A stretch of DNA of 21,178 nt from Chara braunii (GCA_003427395.1 BFEA01000311.1:1540147-1561324), one strand, 5' to 3'. Shown: positions 7,249 to 15,875, counted from the stretch's first letter. Translations and numbers: made by a program. Notes: generated from the sequence alone by a model not told the origin.

Positions 7249-8080
7249 CTGGCCAAGTACAAAAGCGAACCTTGACAAGTGCGAGTTCGCCAAACAGGAG
7301 CTTGAGTACTTGGGTCACTATGTTACGCCGAAAGGCATTCGTCCCTTAGCGGACAAGATCCAAACCATCGTGGATTGGCCGGAACCTCGTTGCACGACGA
7401 ATGTACGCTCTTTCATGGGTTTGGTTGGACATTATCAACGATTCGTCGAGTCATACTCGAAAGTGGCCGCTCCCTTGTCGAGCCTTCAGTCCCCAAAGGT
7501 GCCCTTCGAGTTCGACGACGCAGCCCGTGGCGCTTTCACTACGTTGAACGCAGCGATGCAAGCTGCACCTGCCCTCCGTATATACGACCCTACCCTTCCC
7601 ACCCAAGTGACTACAGACGCTTCGGGATACGGTATTGGTGTGGTGTTGGAACAGTGTCACGAGGACGGTTGGCATCCGGTCGAGTATTTCTCCCAAAAGG
7701 TGCCTCTCGTCAACACTCTCGACGACGCTCGGAAGAAAGATCTACTTGCGTTCGTCACCGTTCTCAAACGGTGGCGCCACTTTCTTCTCTGTCGTCGGCG
7801 TTTTAAATGGAATACGGAGAACAATCCGTTGGCCTTTTATAAAACGCAGGATACAGTCACTAGCACGATCAGTCGATGGATGTATTACATCGACCAGTTC
7901 GACTTTGACCCGTGCCACATTCCCGGTCCCGCCAATCGAGCTGCGGACGCCCTCTCACGACGGCCCGACTTTTGTGCCATTGTGACCACGGCATTCGACC
8001 TCGATGACGATCTGCAGCCGCATTTCGTCAAAGGCTACAAGTCCGATCCGACTTACTCTACGCTTTACGCAGAGCTTTAA
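7249..8080 (+). pseudogene. pol: RT thumb/connection and RNase H (retrotransposon 1)
   Basis: After the stop and the +1 shift near 7261 the frame runs open to TAA 8078-8080. RT ends with CEFAKQELEYLGH, VRSFMGLVGHYQRFV and KVAAPLSSL. RNase H follows with TQVTTDASGYGIG (first Asp), then KKDLLAFV where the family usually has a K/R-E-L pattern, then NTENNPLAF where the family usually has TDN. The last catalytic Asp is in ADALSRRPDF. So the second and third acidic positions show Glu/Asp exchanges; the charge is kept but the geometry changes. RNase H removes the RNA strand during cDNA synthesis. The TAA is in frame with the integrase zinc domain that follows. Confidence 0.9.
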
Positions 8081-8330
8081 TCTGGTCACCCGCCGGCTAG
8101 TCATTATCAGATTTCTGACGGGTTCCTCCTCCTTCACACGAGAGGAAAGGACTTGTTAGTTGTGCCCCAAGACCGCATCTTACGGACTCGCCTTCTTGGC
8201 GAATTCCACGACGCATGACTTTCGGCACACCTTGGCGTAAACCTCACATTAGCACGCCTCCGCCAACGTTTTCATTGGCCCGACGTCCTTCATGACGTCA
8301 TGAGGTACATTGAGTCATGTGCCACCGTAA
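8081..8330 (+). pseudogene. pol: Integrase N-terminal zinc-binding domain (retrotransposon 1)
   Basis: In frame after the TAA: YQISDGFLLLHTRGK, then the zinc domain with His in GEFHDA, His in LSAHLG, RLRQRFHWP, and one Cys (codon 8318-8320) in YIESCAT. A TGA at 8216-8218 lies between the two histidines and is readable as CGA to TGA. The second Cys of the H-H-C-C set is missing. One base seems lost at about 8326, where the frame moves into the catalytic core. The domain helps integrase multimerise. The damaged fourth zinc ligand would disable it in this copy. Confidence 0.82.
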
Positions 8331-8631
8331 CAAGGGTCGATCTCGAGTCCCCTTCGGCAAATTGAAACCGTTGCCGATTCCTTGAACACCGCGCCTCTCC
8401 ATTGCTATGGACGTGACAGGCCCGTTCCCCCGCGATCGCCTCGGCCATGACGGTATTCTCACGGTCGTTGACCGTTTGAGTAAGTATGCTCGCTTTCTTC
8501 CCTGCAAGTATCATGCTGCAGCACCTGAGCTCGCACGACTCTTGCACACCGATTGGATTACCAACCAGGGCGTTCCGGAAGACATAGTGAGCGACCGAGA
8601 TACTCGCTTTGGCCTTTTGGACTTCCCTTAG
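8331..8631 (+). pseudogene. pol: Integrase catalytic core, first half (retrotransposon 1)
   Basis: The frame holds MDVTGPFPRD (first catalytic Asp), LTVVDRLSKYARFLP, and DIVSDRDTRF (second catalytic Asp). A TGA at 8383-8385 lies upstream of MDVTGP. After DTRF the family normally has about 20 residues before the SSARHPQTDGQ motif. Here only about eight codons are left and the frame breaks with a TAG at 8629-8631. A deletion of a few dozen bases with a frameshift is therefore likely around 8605-8635. Confidence 0.85.
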
Positions 8632-9457
8632 CTCGGCTCGGCACCCCCAGACGGATGGCCAGATGGAGCGAGCAAACCAGACCGCTCAGATGATGTTGCA
8701 TACACTCATCCGTCCCGACCAGAAAGATTGGGTTGACCGGCTTCCTGACATTGAATTCGCCTACAACACTTCGGTGCACCCGGCGATCTGCGTCACACCA
8801 TTCAAGCTACATCATGGTGGAGAGAAGGCACGGATCTTCGCTGATCTCCTTCTGCCACAGGCCACCGACATAGACGTCCCTTGCTCTCCCGCTTACGTTC
8901 GGAAGTACCGGGACTTGCTGATCAAAGCCCGCGCGAATATGCAAAAGGCTCAAATCCGCATGCAGCAGCAAGCTAACCGACGTCGACTTCCATGTCCTTT
9001 CCGCGAGGGAGACCTTGTTTGGGTCCTCTCCGAGGAATTTGCGCTCGAGCAGGACGTTTCGCGCAAACTCCAATGGTTCGGACCATGGGAAGTTACTTCT
9101 GCCGTTGGAGACGAACCCGCAGGTCCTTCCTTTGTGGTCAACATTCCTCCGCACCTTCCAGTGCACCGGGTCTTCCACGCGTCGAAGCTGACCATCTACA
9201 CGCCACCTTCCGCTGACGAGTTTCCCGGCCGACGATCACAGGATCCGCCATCTATGGACGGACATCAGGAAGTGGANCGNGTCATCACGCACCGCAAGTA
9301 TGGCAACAAGCCAATGCAGTTCAAAGTCACATTCAAGCAATGTGCGCCTGACGACACTCGGTGGATCTCTAGTGCAGACTTGCAGACTTCTGCACCCCTT
9401 ATCTTCGCCAACTACGAGAAGCGACGCCTTGCCAAGGAAGCAGCTCGTCCCGCCTGA
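8632..9457 (+). pseudogene. pol: Integrase core end, GPF module and chromodomain-like C-terminus (retrotransposon 1)
   Basis: An open frame to TGA 9455-9457. It starts at SSARHPQTDGQMERAN, which carries the catalytic Glu. Then come FAYNTSVHPAICVTPF, a long basic helix (KARANMQKAQIRMQQQANRRR), REGDLVWVLS, WFGPWEVTSAVG and HRVFHASKL, which together are the GPY/F-type module. The last ~60 residues (YGNKPMQFKVTF, DDTRWISSADL, SAPLIFANYEK) fit a chromodomain fold but with Phe where most have Trp in the first conserved block. Chromodomains steer integration to marked chromatin. Ns at 9277 and 9280 leave two residues undefined. The segment is intact from 8632 on. Confidence 0.9.
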
Positions 9458-9510
9458 CCGACCCCTGTATCGGACAGACAACTCCGCCCTCGCAGGTAGC
9501 TCGGTCTTTT

Positions 9511-9523
9511 AAGAGGGGGAGTG
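9511..9523 (+). promoter_or_regulatory. Polypurine tract of retrotransposon 1
   Basis: AAGAGGGGGAGTG ends directly at the TGTTACA start of the 3' LTR. A purine run in this place survives RNase H and primes plus-strand DNA synthesis. Confidence 0.9.
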
Positions 9524-10636
9524 TGTTACATCTTCGACGCCACACGGGTCCTACTGGACCCGACTTAGGGCCAGAGGGACACAGTAGGGCCTAAAGGCCC
9601 GGACTTGGGGTACAGCAGGCCGTAAAGGCCACAGTTTTGGACCAGACCCGATGGGCAGGCCCAAACGACACATCGTTTGGGCCTGGCGGCGCTTTTGAGG
9701 CTGCCGCCCGCCGGTCTGATCTGAACCGTCGATCTTGACGGTTCAGGTCACGGCCAGGCCTCGCAGCATTGAGGCCGGCCTCATTCTCAGGATCGAGCCA
9801 CTGGCATGCTGCATCAGCACCAGTGCGTATCGGTTCAGCAGAGGAGCGTTAGCGCCCGCGCTATTCTTAACGCAGCGCGGAGGAGCAACAGCAGCGCAGC
9901 GGCAACAGCGAGCGAGGAGCCAGGCAGCGGGCAGCCATAGCCGATCTCGGCTTCCGTCAGCTGCAGCAGGCCAGGTACTCGGGAGTGAGTCTTCTCCTCC
10001 CTCCACGGTCCCTGGCTCCCCTCTTCCTCACCTCTCTCCTCCTCTGCCCTCCTCTTCTTCTCCATCTCTTCTCTTCTCCTTCAGATTTCTTCTTCTTCTT
10101 CTTCAGACTTCATCTTCTTCTTCTTCAGACTGGAGACTTGATACTAGTTGGACAAAGATCACTGTTGGACGTCGGTGGTAAGAGGCTGTGGTACTTACCG
10201 GGTTCGAGACTTGGAGATTGTTGGGGTTGATACTCGGCGGCATCACAGATTGGACACCGGTTACATTAGGACTCTGTATCTCCGACATTGGTGACTTATT
10301 GTCCACGACATTTTGACCTTGTTCGATGACATTTTGGACTACCATATCGGTGACCTATTGGATTCTATCTCGGTGACATCTGGTGCTACCTACATCTCCC
10401 CCTTCGTCTCTCCTCCCACCTCTCATCTGTGTATGTGTGTACGGGGCCTGAGCATCATCTATGTTTGGTTCAGACCCCACCAACTCACGATTGTTTGTGT
10501 GTGGAGTGATATCTGTGTGAGTCAGCCTATGTGAGTCCGTCCATTTATCAGACTTCCGCTGCATACATGCTCACCCTATATTGGTTGATCTTTGGTTCTG
10601 TCCCATACTCGTTGAAGTATTCACGAGTATGTAACA
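9524..10636 (+). repeat. 3' LTR of retrotransposon 1
   Basis: Starts TGTTACATCTTCG and ends GAGTATGTAACA, with the same structure as 1838-2961. It has scattered substitutions, a different TTC repeat number, and lacks the ~31-bp segment of the 5' LTR. The shared block GGCAGCCATAGCCGA is at 9930-9944. It is followed by the target duplication GGTGG. Confidence 0.96.
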
Positions 10637-10641
10637 GGTGG
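10637..10641. repeat. Target site duplication of retrotransposon 1 (right)
   Basis: GGTGG directly after the 3' LTR, identical to 1833-1837. Confidence 0.93.
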
Positions 10642-11435
10642 TGAGGATGAACGCAGTCGTCTACGGCCAAGCACAGACAAAGATGAGAGGGGGGTGCATT
10701 GGGCAAGATTTCGGAGCAAAGGACGTGAGTGTCGGAGAGATTGTGATGTTCTTTGCATTAGCAATGGGGACCGTCAACTTGAACTACAAAATGCTCGAGC
10801 AGGTGAGTGGTTTAATCCTCCATCCCACATCTTTGCCTGCATTGTGCACGGCCCTGGCCATTACATGAGCATTGTACATGCCTCTGACCACTGGGAGCTG
10901 TGGGACAACGACACCATGGTCCATGCCATGATTGATGTCACTGATTTCTTACAAAATGATGTTGTTTTCTTGCCACAACAAACCGTCCGCAATTCCTCTA
11001 GCCCTGTGCTGCAGCCAGACAATGTACCAACACTCTGCGACTTTCTCCTTTGCACAGCCACAAACACTGTTACACTCGGCTGTAGCCGCCATCGTCTCTG
11101 TCACAATCACTACAATGACATGGTTTCTGCATCCATGTGTGCATAGGACTGTCCCACCTTTCCTGACTGCAGGCACCCTCCGCATTCGGACACTATGTCC
11201 ATTTTGCGGCCATGGGCGCTATACTGAATGCATGCTCTTTTGTGGTGACCGTTCTTCTTTCATTTTGGCCTGGAATCGACATGCCATTTGTCGGGCGTGT
11301 ATGGTGGGCATGCTCAATGCCACCCGTCGTGGAAATTGTTGCACTGAGAATGCTCAGCTAGGTCTTCCATGTGTTCATCCACCTCATCTTTACAATGTAT
11401 GTCTTCTCTGTCGCCAGGGAAAGACTCATTCTTGA
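10642..11435 (+). pseudogene. Second copy of the Josephin/RING-like gene, N-terminally different and decayed
   Basis: From 10757 on, this is the same sequence as the left arm in inverted orientation. The frame 10694-11146 has GEWFNPPSHIFACIV, GPGHYMSIVHASDHWELWDN (the His and Asp of the Josephin active site) and ends at TAG 11144-11146, where the other copy has GAG. About 21 bp (seven codons) are missing after VRN, and about 11 bp are missing near 11190, which puts the RING-like part into another frame ending at 11435. That part keeps LCPFCGHG and YNVCLLCRQ but has lost some Cys through a ~12-bp deletion near 11270. The Cys box half is absent: upstream of 10757 the sequence (10642-10756) does not resemble the left copy. 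One unrelated-looking frame there reads VSVGEIVMFFALAMG, which also has Josephin-like character but may be chance. Confidence 0.65.
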
Positions 11436-11734
11436 GCCTTTTCTTATCCACTTTTCCCTTCATCTTCATTCCACACTCCATACTTTCCCTTACTTTCCCT
11501 TTGTTGTCCCTTGTTTATCTGCTCTCCATCTCTCCTCCCTATGTGTATCCCCTTCCCCTTCAATCCGACTCTTTCTCACAACGTACAAGTGGGCTGTTAT
11601 GGCGCACGGGGATGAGGGCAGCTCGCGCTCAACTTCATCAACATGGCGAGCCTTGTACGTGAGAGGCACGGTGAAAGGGGAGTCAAAAGAAGAATGAGAA
11701 AAATGAATGGTTTTACTGTGCCCTTCATGTTTGT
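10757..11734. repeat. Right arm of ~1-kb inverted repeat
   Basis: The inverted partner of 1-1025. It starts at TTAGCAATGGGGACC and ends at CCCTTCATGTTTGT, after which a T-rich tail (about 11733-11770) begins. Because retrotransposon 1 sits between the arms and its target duplication is perfect, the arms were originally separated by only about 0.9 kb. Confidence 0.93.
11599..11697 (+). CDS. Small ORF conserved in both repeat arms (right copy, 32 aa)
   Basis: Starts MAHGDEGSSRS and ends VKGESKEE then TGA, with the same length as 40-138. The candidate splice acceptor in front of the left copy is changed to CACAA here (11580-11581). No known domain. It could be a terminal exon or chance. Confidence 0.28.
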   Translation: MAHGDEGSSRSTSSTWRALYVRGTVKGESKEE

Positions 11735-11823
11735 TTTATTTTTTTAATTTTTTATTTTTGTCGTTTGTTTCGCAAATTGCGCTCTTTTAGTTCATAGTTA
11801 TGTGACAACATATTTACCGTCAG

Positions 11824-11869
11824 ACAAAGATGCCTTGTAAACCATTGGCAGAGAGGGAGGAGAGGACAA
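11824..11869. repeat. Imperfect direct repeat, left copy
   Basis: ACAAAGATGCC...GTAAA, then GGCAGAGAGGGAGGAGAGG followed by ACAA. It matches 12320-12365 with a few substitutions and small indels; both copies are preceded by TATTTA a few bases upstream. The copies lie about 0.5 kb apart. Confidence 0.6.
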
Positions 11870-12319
11870 AAAACGAGGGGTTGTGACAAACTGTTTCGTT
11901 GGAGTTGCACCGACTCATTAGGAGGTTGAACCCTCAACAGTTTGCTGAATCCCCTAACTGATTACACTGTAAGTGATAATCCACCTTAACCCTGGTTGTG
12001 GTTAAGCATCAGCGACTACCTGACAACTGATACCTTGAGGTGGGCACTAACCACCACCCTCAAGATACCCGTGATGAGAATCAAAGCAAACTATCACTCA
12101 CCCACACCAGATGGAAAACTCTACAGACGGTCGGTTCACTCCCCATCACAAACCAACAAAACACCCACGAACCAAAGAAAGGTCTGTCACAGCCAAAAAA
12201 TACACTCTAGACAAACAGTTGGCACTAGGGGCACGTAGTGACGGCCCCGACCATTGCCGCTCGACCTGAACGGGGAAAACCGTAGCAGGGTGCTAGCGAA
12301 GTCGTGGTATATTTATTCA

Positions 12320-12365
12320 AACAAAGTGCCCAGTAAATTGTAGGCAGAGAGGGAGAAGAGGACAA
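12320..12365. repeat. Imperfect direct repeat, right copy
   Basis: ACAAAGTGCCCAGTAAA, then GGCAGAGAGGGAGAAGAGG followed by ACAA; partner of 11824-11869. It abuts the AT microsatellite. Confidence 0.6.
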
Positions 12366-12456
12366 TTATATATATATTACATATATTATATTATATATAT
12401 ATATATATTATATATTATATTATATATATATATTATTATATATATATATATATATT
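12365..12456. repeat. AT microsatellite
   Basis: About 90 bp of almost pure TA/TAT repeats, broken once by ACA. Retrotransposon 2 begins at its right edge, and the five bases before the LTR are TATAT, so its target duplication would lie in this simple repeat. Confidence 0.9.
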
Positions 12457-13377
12457 GCGAGGCTCAAGGTCTCGATATGCCCTACTGGGCCCTATTTTCT
12501 GTATGGTCGGCCGCCCTAAGTGAAGGCACGCTCGACCCTGGGCCTACAGGCCTGTTTTGGGGTCACCACGCAATTGGGTAAATTCAGGCAGTTGTGCAAC
12601 GCCAGTTGGTTGGAAGCGCCCAGACCCAAGCTGCCTTTTTCACATGTAACTGAGGCATGCCCTAGGCCGGATACACAACATGGACCAAACACAGACTGAG
12701 GGCAGTTGGGCGCTGGTAACCACCTCAAGCCGAGGGTCTGATCTGTCTGGACTGAGGCTCAGCCTCTCGGGGCCTACCGGAAGCTTCCGGGTCGGGGCCC
12801 AGTACTGCATACCGCACGCAACAGCAGGCCACTTCAATATAGGAAAGGGCCTACCTTGACATTCGACATTCGGGCACTGGCTGCATGTTGCGCTAACGTT
12901 GGCCAGCGCTCACGCGCTCACTGGCAAGCTGGAAGGAGCAGGCAGCCATAGCCGAGTTGCGTTGCTGTATGCTGGATGGGGCGCATGGTGGTCTTTGGGT
13001 GCATGTGGCATCTATGAGTTGGGGAAAGGGGTTGTGAGTGATACGAGAGACATACCCGGTGCTTGAGGCGAACGGCATTGGCCGAGATCTGCTCGTACTT
13101 CGGGGAGCTGTTGACGTCATCAGCGGCATTGTAGGTAGGCTAGATAGGATCTGCCATTTGTAGTCTGGGCGTCGAGCACCAGATAGGATATCGACATTGG
13201 TTCTTCGTTGATGATGATGAGACTATTCCAGCATTGTCAATTATGAGCTTTTGTTGTGCTCTTATTTGGTGGAACTCGTGATGCAATTCTGCTATTGGTT
13301 CGAGGTCACGACTATCTGGTCTCATGTGTATGATGCTGTTTGTTGTCTGATGTACGCTATCGCTCATTTTCCTTGCA
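12456..13377 (+). repeat. 5' LTR of retrotransposon 2
   Basis: Starts TGCGAGGCTCAAGG and ends TTTTCCTTGCA. The terminal bases TGCGAGG and CCTTGCA are inverted complements except at one position. The start matches 20270 after a purine tract, and the end is set by the primer site three bases later. It has GGCC-rich hyphenated palindromes near the start and the block GGCAGCCATAGCCGA at 12941-12955, also present in the LTRs of element 1. Confidence 0.93.
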
Positions 13378-13380
13378 ATT

Positions 13381-13392
13381 TGGTATCGGAGT
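13381..13392 (+). promoter_or_regulatory. Primer binding site of retrotransposon 2
   Basis: TGGTATCGGAGT follows three bases after the LTR end. It is close to the initiator Met-tRNA site TGGTATCAGAGC, with two mismatches, and fixes the 5' LTR border. Confidence 0.85.
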
Positions 13393-14634
13393 TGTGGTAT
13401 GTTGCGCTCATCTGGCGCTTGTCTTCTGCCTGTGCGGTACATGCATGTGGTATGTTTGGCGCGCTACCGTAGGGAGTGTGTAGTGAGGAGGGCGAAGGCA
13501 AGTAGGCGAATCAGATGGAGAGGGGATCGCCAGGAAGGCTACGTGGTATTGGGTGTTCGCAGTGTGATGAAAACTAACTGATGTGCGATTGATGCTAAGG
13601 TGGAACAGCCATGTAATGCTGGTTGTGCTGAAGCAGCGATTGGTCATCACAATCGGCATCGGGTCATTTGGTGAGAATATATGTGGTTGGGGGCAGCTGT
13701 TTCGAGGTACGTTGCACCTAACCTTATCTGCCCTCTTCGACACTTCTGATCGTGAGGATGTGTCTTTTGTCTTGAGAGTCCTCTCATGTGAGGAGTCGAG
13801 TGCGCTCAACCTTGAGGGTCGTCAATGTTCACGTGGAGCATCTAGAAGGAGAGGGATGTGCTATCTGAAGGGCCCTGGACGAAGCATTGGGTCACGGTCA
13901 CGATGTCGACCCACCGGGAGTAGAGCACGCATGCTTTGCTGGTTTGTCCTTTATCTGCTCGCTGCGCTATAGATGGGTTATGAGGGGCAGGCCAGCCCTA
14001 CGGGAAAGACGAGTACCGGACGTTTATAAATAAAGACCGGCGGGGACCTTCCATTGGTTGTGATTGTCGTCCAGTTTGCGACGTTAAATAATTCCTAAGG
14101 ACTTCGGGAGCCGGTCATAAAAACGCCTCCTGATCAGCCAATCGGCCGGTGTAAGGCTCGCTGCACGTGAGGATAAAAATTGTGCAGGGCTGGCCAGCTC
14201 AGCAAGACTCGGGGCGCAGGGGTGGGCCGTGTGCACACCTTTAGGCATGCACGCTGTTCCAGATTGCTCAGGGACGCTACCGACAAGAGACATTCAGAAA
14301 GAATTGAGGGGTAGATTCCAGGTGATAAGTTCGTCTTCAATTCCACTCTGCAAATATCCATACAAACGATTCTATTTTTATTATTGATTAGTTAGATGGA
14401 CTGCCCTTGACATCTGACAGACAACATTAGATAGAAATATGTTCTTTGTTCGTGGACTGATTAAGTAAAAATAGTTTCATATGTAGGAATCTGAACTTAC
14501 CTGTTGGACCCAAATGTATATACTCTGGCTTAGACACCGATTAATTATTTAATTATTTTAAATCGGTTTGTGTACTACGGTGCGGTAGGCATCGGAGAGT
14601 GACCTAGGGAAGATTGTGCACAGTTCTGTAGCTT
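13393..14634 (+). other. 5' leader of retrotransposon 2
   Basis: About 1.24 kb before the first gag ATG. No domain was recognised; the ORFs of 129 and 133 codons on opposite strands near 13400-13970 show no family features. It has a TATAAATA at about 14025-14040 and ATTGG/CCAAT motifs near 14050-14145. It also has CAGGTAAGT on the minus strand near 14496-14505, a donor-like sequence. It contains no equivalent of the element 1 minisatellite. Confidence 0.6.
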
Positions 14635-14883
14635 ATGAACGACATGGATACCACTAGCGAGGACGACAAGATCGTGCGATCGGCTAGACGCCCGATAGCC
14701 CACTTGGCCTTAAGACCAGAGGGTGATAGGTTACTCTTCCGCCAGCTTAGGGAGAGACAGCAGCAGCAGCGGAGAGCTAGGGCAGCAGAGGCCGGCAGGG
14801 CATTCGCAAGCGAAGTCTCTGCTTCAGCAGCCATGGCAACTGCTGCGCAGCAGAGTTCCAGGCCAGCAGTTCAGGGACCGTAG
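14635..14883 (+). pseudogene. gag: Gag N-terminus (retrotransposon 2)
   Basis: Begins with ATG: MNDMDTTSEDDKIVRSARR, followed by an Arg/Gln/Ala-rich helical stretch with RQQQQRRARAAEAG. It ends at TAG 14881-14883. The downstream coiled-coil segment is in a different frame that is open from about 14850 across this stop, so an indel in the last 40 bases is likely. By position this is the equivalent of the basic/helical N-terminus of element 1 Gag. Sequence similarity between the two is weak. Confidence 0.6.
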
Positions 14884-15179
14884 GGTCAACGGTTGCGCAT
14901 ACCTTAAGTCAGTCCACTGGCATTATGGCAAGCCAGCCAATAGTGTTGACCCCTGAAGAGGTCGCCATAGAGAAGGCAGCACTGCAAGAGGCACAACTAC
15001 AGAAGGCTCTAGGAGAGATAAAGGCAGGGAAAGAGAAGATGATTAGAAGAAGAGCCAGGTTACAACGAAGACAAGCAGACGTTAGTCAGTTAGAGGGGAT
15101 GGATCTGACGCGCATGGATGATGATGTGAGGACTCTGCGTGCAGTCCTGCTAGACGTAGTAGAAATGCAGGACCACTAG
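14850..15179 (+). pseudogene. gag: Gag coiled-coil region (retrotransposon 2)
   Basis: An open frame with an ATG at 14925 (MASQPIVLTPEEVAIEKAA). It forms a Glu/Lys/Arg/Gln-rich helix (ALQEAQLQKALGEIK to RRRARLQRRQADVSQLE) and a second heptad-like stretch ending VVEMQDH. It stops at TAG 15177-15179, and the same frame continues into the Gag core. The stop is readable as CAG to TAG. Element 1 has a comparable coiled coil before its Gag core. Confidence 0.68.
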
Positions 15180-15875
15180 ACAGCTCTCTTACACGACATC
15201 CAACAGAGTCTGGCTGTAGGCAGATCCATTGTCGTCCGGGCCCAGTGCCTGGCCCGTTGTACATCCTCCTCCTTTTGTCCCACCGGTGACTGGGGTATCC
15301 CATATGTCTCTCCAGCATCGGTCCAAGCCGCTTCCCTAGGAATGCCGCTAGCAGGAGGGTTCTCAGCAGGTCCTAGTGTTCAGGTTCTTGTACAGTCAGT
15401 GCATTCCTTACCTCCGTCGCAGGTTGCCATAACCGGGCAGCCTGCTGTCTCGCAGCCTGCACAGCCACAGGGTACACAACCCCAGCATCAGCTAGTGCAG
15501 CAGACTAGTCCCCAGGGTCCACAGCCTGGAGTGGGACAGGTACCGGGACAAACCCAGTGGGTTCCAAAGGTGGTCGTCGCCTCTCCCAAACCTTTTTCAG
15601 GGGACAAGAGGGGCGAAGGCCTCGACACATGGTTGAGGTCAGTGCCAGTCTATGTCAAGTGTAAATTAACCTTGCCGCACGAGGAAGTGCTTGTGGCTGC
15701 CTCCTATTTAGAGGGGAGTGCAGCAAGATGGTTGAGTGGTTTAGTGCAGTTACAGGGATATGGTCATGACTTCCGCGCTTGGGCAGTCAACCAGAAACTA
15801 GACGACTTCCTCAAGCTGGTGGAAGATAGGTGGCATGATCCTCAGGAGGCTCAAAAGGCCACGATGCGATCATGA
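15180..15875 (+). pseudogene. gag: Gag core, N-terminal part (retrotransposon 2)
   Basis: In frame after the TAG. The first ~55 codons lead to MPLAGGFSAG (ATG 15342), then a Gln/Pro-rich linker (QPAQPQGTQPQHQ), then the Gag core: PKPFSGDKRGEGLDTWL, LPHEEVLVAASYLEGSAARW and DDFLKLVEDRWHDPQ. These are the typical F-x-G..., W-L and A-x-x-W elements of retrotransposon Gag proteins. A frameshift near 15862, where one base appears missing, ends this frame at 15875. Confidence 0.85.

Larger units (their letters stand above)
1838..10636 (+). mobile_element. Retrotransposon 1: complete Ty3/gypsy chromovirus, coding-defective
   Basis: A full LTR retrotransposon of 8.8 kb. Order: 5' LTR (1838-2961), primer binding site (2966-2977), long AT-rich leader, gag with coiled coil and CCHC knuckle, protease, RT, RNase H, integrase with DDE residues, GPF-type module and a chromodomain-like end, purine tract (9511-9523), 3' LTR (9524-10636). 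It is bounded by the 5-bp duplication GGTGG. RT-RNase H before integrase identifies Ty3/gypsy, and the C-terminal chromodomain-like segment identifies the chromovirus branch. Coding is broken by at least seven in-frame stops, several 1-base indels and a deletion within integrase, so this copy is not autonomous. In the first ~225 bp of the LTRs I count six substitutions and in the next ~130 bp twelve, so the insertion is not recent. It inserted into an older inverted-repeat locus. Confidence 0.96.
11735..12365. other. Non-coding spacer between the inverted repeat and retrotransposon 2
   Basis: No supported gene, RNA gene or transposon end was recognised here. It begins with a T-rich run, has short AT-biased and A/C-rich stretches (12000-12240), and is framed by an imperfect direct repeat (11824-11869 and 12320-12365). 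The short ORFs present (61 and 80 codons) have no domain features. Confidence 0.6.

Noticed and set aside
12000-12240. 80-codon plus-strand ORF and GTGATGA box suggesting a small gene or C/D snoRNA
   Set aside because: No D box at suitable distance downstream and no recognisable protein features.
12240-12310. GGGGAAAACCGTAGC-type stretch resembling rRNA or tRNA fragments
   Set aside because: No cloverleaf or extended rRNA match could be drawn; too short to support an RNA gene.
13408-13972. ORFs of 129 and 133 codons on opposite strands in the leader of element 2
   Set aside because: No domain features, they overlap each other, and they lie in the untranslated leader; likely chance.
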